From assembly GCA_947179155.2 (NCBI GenBank), contig OX359273.1, forward strand, positions 41,376,523 through 41,440,522: a stretch of 64,000 nt of DNA, in the 5' to 3' direction. This document shows, piece by piece, positions 62,010 to 64,000 of the stretch (its first letter is position 1; each line of letters starts with the position of its first letter). Made by a program: the position numbers and the translations under genes. A model generated the notes under the pieces. It ran no database searches. It was not told where the DNA came from and saw only the letters and a program-made list of their open reading frames with translations. This stretch comes from Hedera helix (lineage: Eukaryota > Streptophyta > Magnoliopsida > Apiales > Araliaceae).

Positions 62010-62165
62010 GAGTGTTTTTATATTTATTTAATTTTTTTATCCGTATATAAGACAAGTTAATGTTATTCTATCTTATTTTATCTTTAATTCAAATAAGTGA
62101 GTCGCACTCGTTTATCTTATATGCGGGTAAGAAAAATGAATAAAAAAAATAAATAAGTTTAAAAA
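62010..62165. mobile_element. Palindromic MITE, family 3 copy 2
   Basis: TTTTTTTATCCGTATATAAG on the left and CTTATATGCGGGTAAGAAAA on the right match copy 1 at 20890-21040. AAGTGAGTCGCACTCGTTTA in the middle corresponds to its GAGTGAGCCACACTCATTTG. Confidence 0.65.
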
Positions 62166-62670
62166 AATTTAAAATAAAAATATAAGTAATTTTGAGAGTA
62201 AAATATGAAGAAAAAAATCAACTTGAAGGCTGAATTGGGAGAAAAAGTATGATAAAGACCAAACAACACCAAGTGGACGACGCGGCCACTTTATAAATAG
62301 ATAAGAATTAACATCTTTTTATATCTATAATAAATAAATAAAAATAGTAGTGAAAATAACTCACGTCAAAATTTTAATGCTTTTTTATTTTATTTTATGA
62401 GATAATATTAATTATATTTATATAAAATTAGATGATGAGTCTAATTAAATAGCATGATATATGAACTCCAAATAAATTTAATATAGACTGACATGTGAAT
62501 TTTAGAAAACAATTTTTTTTTTATGTTATGGGTTGCCGAGCTTTATATGGCAGTGAGTTATTTACTCCCAGTAATGCTTATATAGTTTTGCACGTGATTG
62601 TGCGGGTTTAATAGAAAAGGATAAGTTGATAAAAATTAATAATAAAATAAAGTATAAAATATATTTTAAT

Positions 62671-62726
62671 TATTAAAAAATTAAATTTAACATGAAAATT
62701 TGTGTTAAATTTTATTTTTTAATAAT
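62671..62726. repeat. Short hairpin-core repeat, copy 5
   Basis: ATTAAAAAATTAAATTTAAC, ATGAAAATTTGTGTT, AAATTTTATTTTTTAAT. The arms are inverted. Confidence 0.4.
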
Positions 62727-63129
62727 TAATATAAATATAATATTTAATTTTATATTTAATATTTGTGTATGTAATAATATCCGAATTTAATTACCAATTT
62801 TACACATCACGTTGTAGGCGTGTAGCATTATTTTGAATTCAAAGTTTGATTTTTTTATTTTTTTTTTGGTTTGCTCGGTAGTGATATGACTTGATGAATT
62901 TGCATGTGTATGCTAATTTGTATGCTTATTTATTGAATTTTTGGTACATCACTAAAGCGTACCATAAAGCATACTTATTATAGCTTTATAATATTAAGAA
63001 ATGAGTGTCATTGGGTCAAGTCGCTTGAGAATGGATTTATTTGATTAAGGGAGTGTTTGATAACCTCTTAATTAATCTGAATGGTTCAAAATTGAATCGT
63101 TAAGTTATTCAATTTATTTGTTTAAATTA

Positions 63130-63375
63130 GACATGCACAGTAGGTTGAATTGACTCGGTTCGGTCTGGGCTTGATAGACTTTGGTCGTTGACCAGGTCGG
63201 ACCAAACTTTGATTTTTGGGCCTGTAGACCGGGCCAAGCCGGGCTTCTTGATCAAAGTCTGGCCTTTTGAGACATGTAGGTCAGGTCAGGTCAGGCCTGT
63301 AGGCTAGGTCGGGCCAGACCTTGGGCCGGGTCAGGCCAGTCTAGTCCTTGGGCCGGACGAGGCCAGGACATGCCT
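63130..63375. mobile_element. Foldback element with GGCCTG-rich arms, copy 2
   Basis: The left end ACATGCACAGTAGGTTG is mirrored by TTAGGCATGTCCTGGCC on the right. It is packed with TCTGGCC, GGGCCAGACC and GGTCAGGTCAGG words, as at 12955-13690, but lacks the long AT-rich core of that copy. Confidence 0.5.
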
Positions 63376-63644
63376 AAAAATGTAATCAACTAATTTTTAA
63401 TGTGAAACATAAATATTAAATAAACTAACTACTATATTAATTAAATGTATTGACAAAAAATTAAAAATGATTAATTAATAAATAATAAATAATAAGTCAG
63501 TTATAAATATTTTGCTTCAAAATATTTTTAAAATGTCTTCAAAATTCAAATCTTCAAAAAATATATCTTTCTATTTTCAAAAAATATCTTTTCGTTATAT
63601 CTTCAAAAAATATATCTTCAATTTTCAAAAAAAAATATATCTTT

Positions 63645-63686
63645 AATATTCATGGATGTGTAATTTCGTCAGTTTTTACTCCAACT

Positions 63687-63743
<57 letters not shown>

Positions 63744-63807
63744 AAAAAATATATATCTTTAATATTCATGGATGTGCAATTTCGTCAGTTTTTACTCCAA
63801 TTTTGAG

Positions 63808-63845
<38 letters not shown>

Positions 63846-63846
63846 G
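63645..63846. repeat. Duplicated segment with (TA)n and (AC)n microsatellites
   Basis: AATATTCATGGATGTG, AATTTCGTCAGTTTTTACTC and CCAA.TT.GA occur twice about 119 bases apart (from 63645 and from 63764), each followed by a TA run (about 25 and 8 units). The second run is followed by about 11 AC units. Confidence 0.85.
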
Positions 63847-64000
63847 TAACATAAATGATGATGGAATGGTGGAATAAGACTTGCTGTAGCGCCTATTGGG
63901 TGTAACCGTGTACTATGTAAGCATTTGTAGAAGTAAAATATATGATACCAATTCAAATTTTAATAATTCATTAATTTTGATTTTCGTGGTAAATGTAATA

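Noticed and set aside
1..64000. CRISPR arrays, operons, phage or bacterial defence systems
   Set aside because: None present; the repeats are eukaryotic transposable elements or microsatellites and all genes are spliced plant nuclear genes or retrocopies.

Overview
The window is nuclear DNA from a flowering plant, almost certainly a eudicot. The genes are intron-rich with GT...AG borders, the intergenic DNA is very AT-rich and full of small terminal-inverted-repeat elements, and the proteins include plant-only families (P-class PPR, monothiol glutaredoxin S17, RMA and AIRP2 RING ligases, CBSX, a glycine-rich wall protein). There are no operons, CRISPR arrays or other prokaryotic features. I cannot name the species.

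Layout: (1) 0.96-9.1 kb, plus strand: NRPB2, second-largest subunit of RNA polymerase II, 25 exons, complete (1,190 aa predicted). (2) 9.1-15.6 kb: the last four exons of an ASY3-like meiotic axis gene (minus), whose final exon is interrupted by a hAT-like element, followed by nested repeats. (3) 18.1-18.8 kb: an RMA-type membrane-anchored RING E3 ligase (plus). (4) 19-25.3 kb: repeat-rich DNA with palindromic MITEs, a (TA)(TG)(CG) microsatellite, an LTR remnant and a 5'-truncated LINE with clear target-site duplications. (5) 25.6-27.9 kb, minus: a mitochondrial PPR protein like At4g21705. (6) 29.5-31.8 kb, minus: glutaredoxin GRXS17. (7) 33.0-40.0 kb, plus: choline transporter-like protein 1 (CTL1/CHER1), whose last intron holds a MITE split by a solo LTR. 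(8) 41.8-42.8 kb, plus: a secreted glycine-rich protein. (9) 44.4-45.0 kb, minus: remnants of an allantoinase exon and of a sphingolipid delta-4 desaturase. (10) 48.8-51.95 kb, minus: AIRP2-type RING ligase, complete (242 aa). (11) 55.8-58.8 kb, plus: a plastid-type membrane protein with C-terminal TPRs. (12) 59.8-61.8 kb, minus: a CBSX5-like CBS-domain protein. The rest is AT-rich DNA with MITEs.

The genes do not form one pathway. What links them is ancestral neighbourhood. NRPB2 and the At4g21705-type PPR gene are neighbours in Arabidopsis, as are GRXS17, allantoinase and the delta-4 desaturase (At4g04930-At4g04955). Finding pieces of both blocks here suggests conserved microsynteny with gene decay.

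I found no convincing undescribed biological system. The best observations are structural: a MITE split by a solo LTR inside the CTL1 intron, an element insertion that rewrites an ASY3-like C terminus, a CGFS-to-CSFS change in the middle Grx domain of GRXS17, a probable GC-AG intron in CTL1, a perfect 3 x 40 bp intronic tandem repeat, and several families of multi-copy foldback elements. Exon borders were read by eye from splice consensus and family knowledge; no alignment was run.
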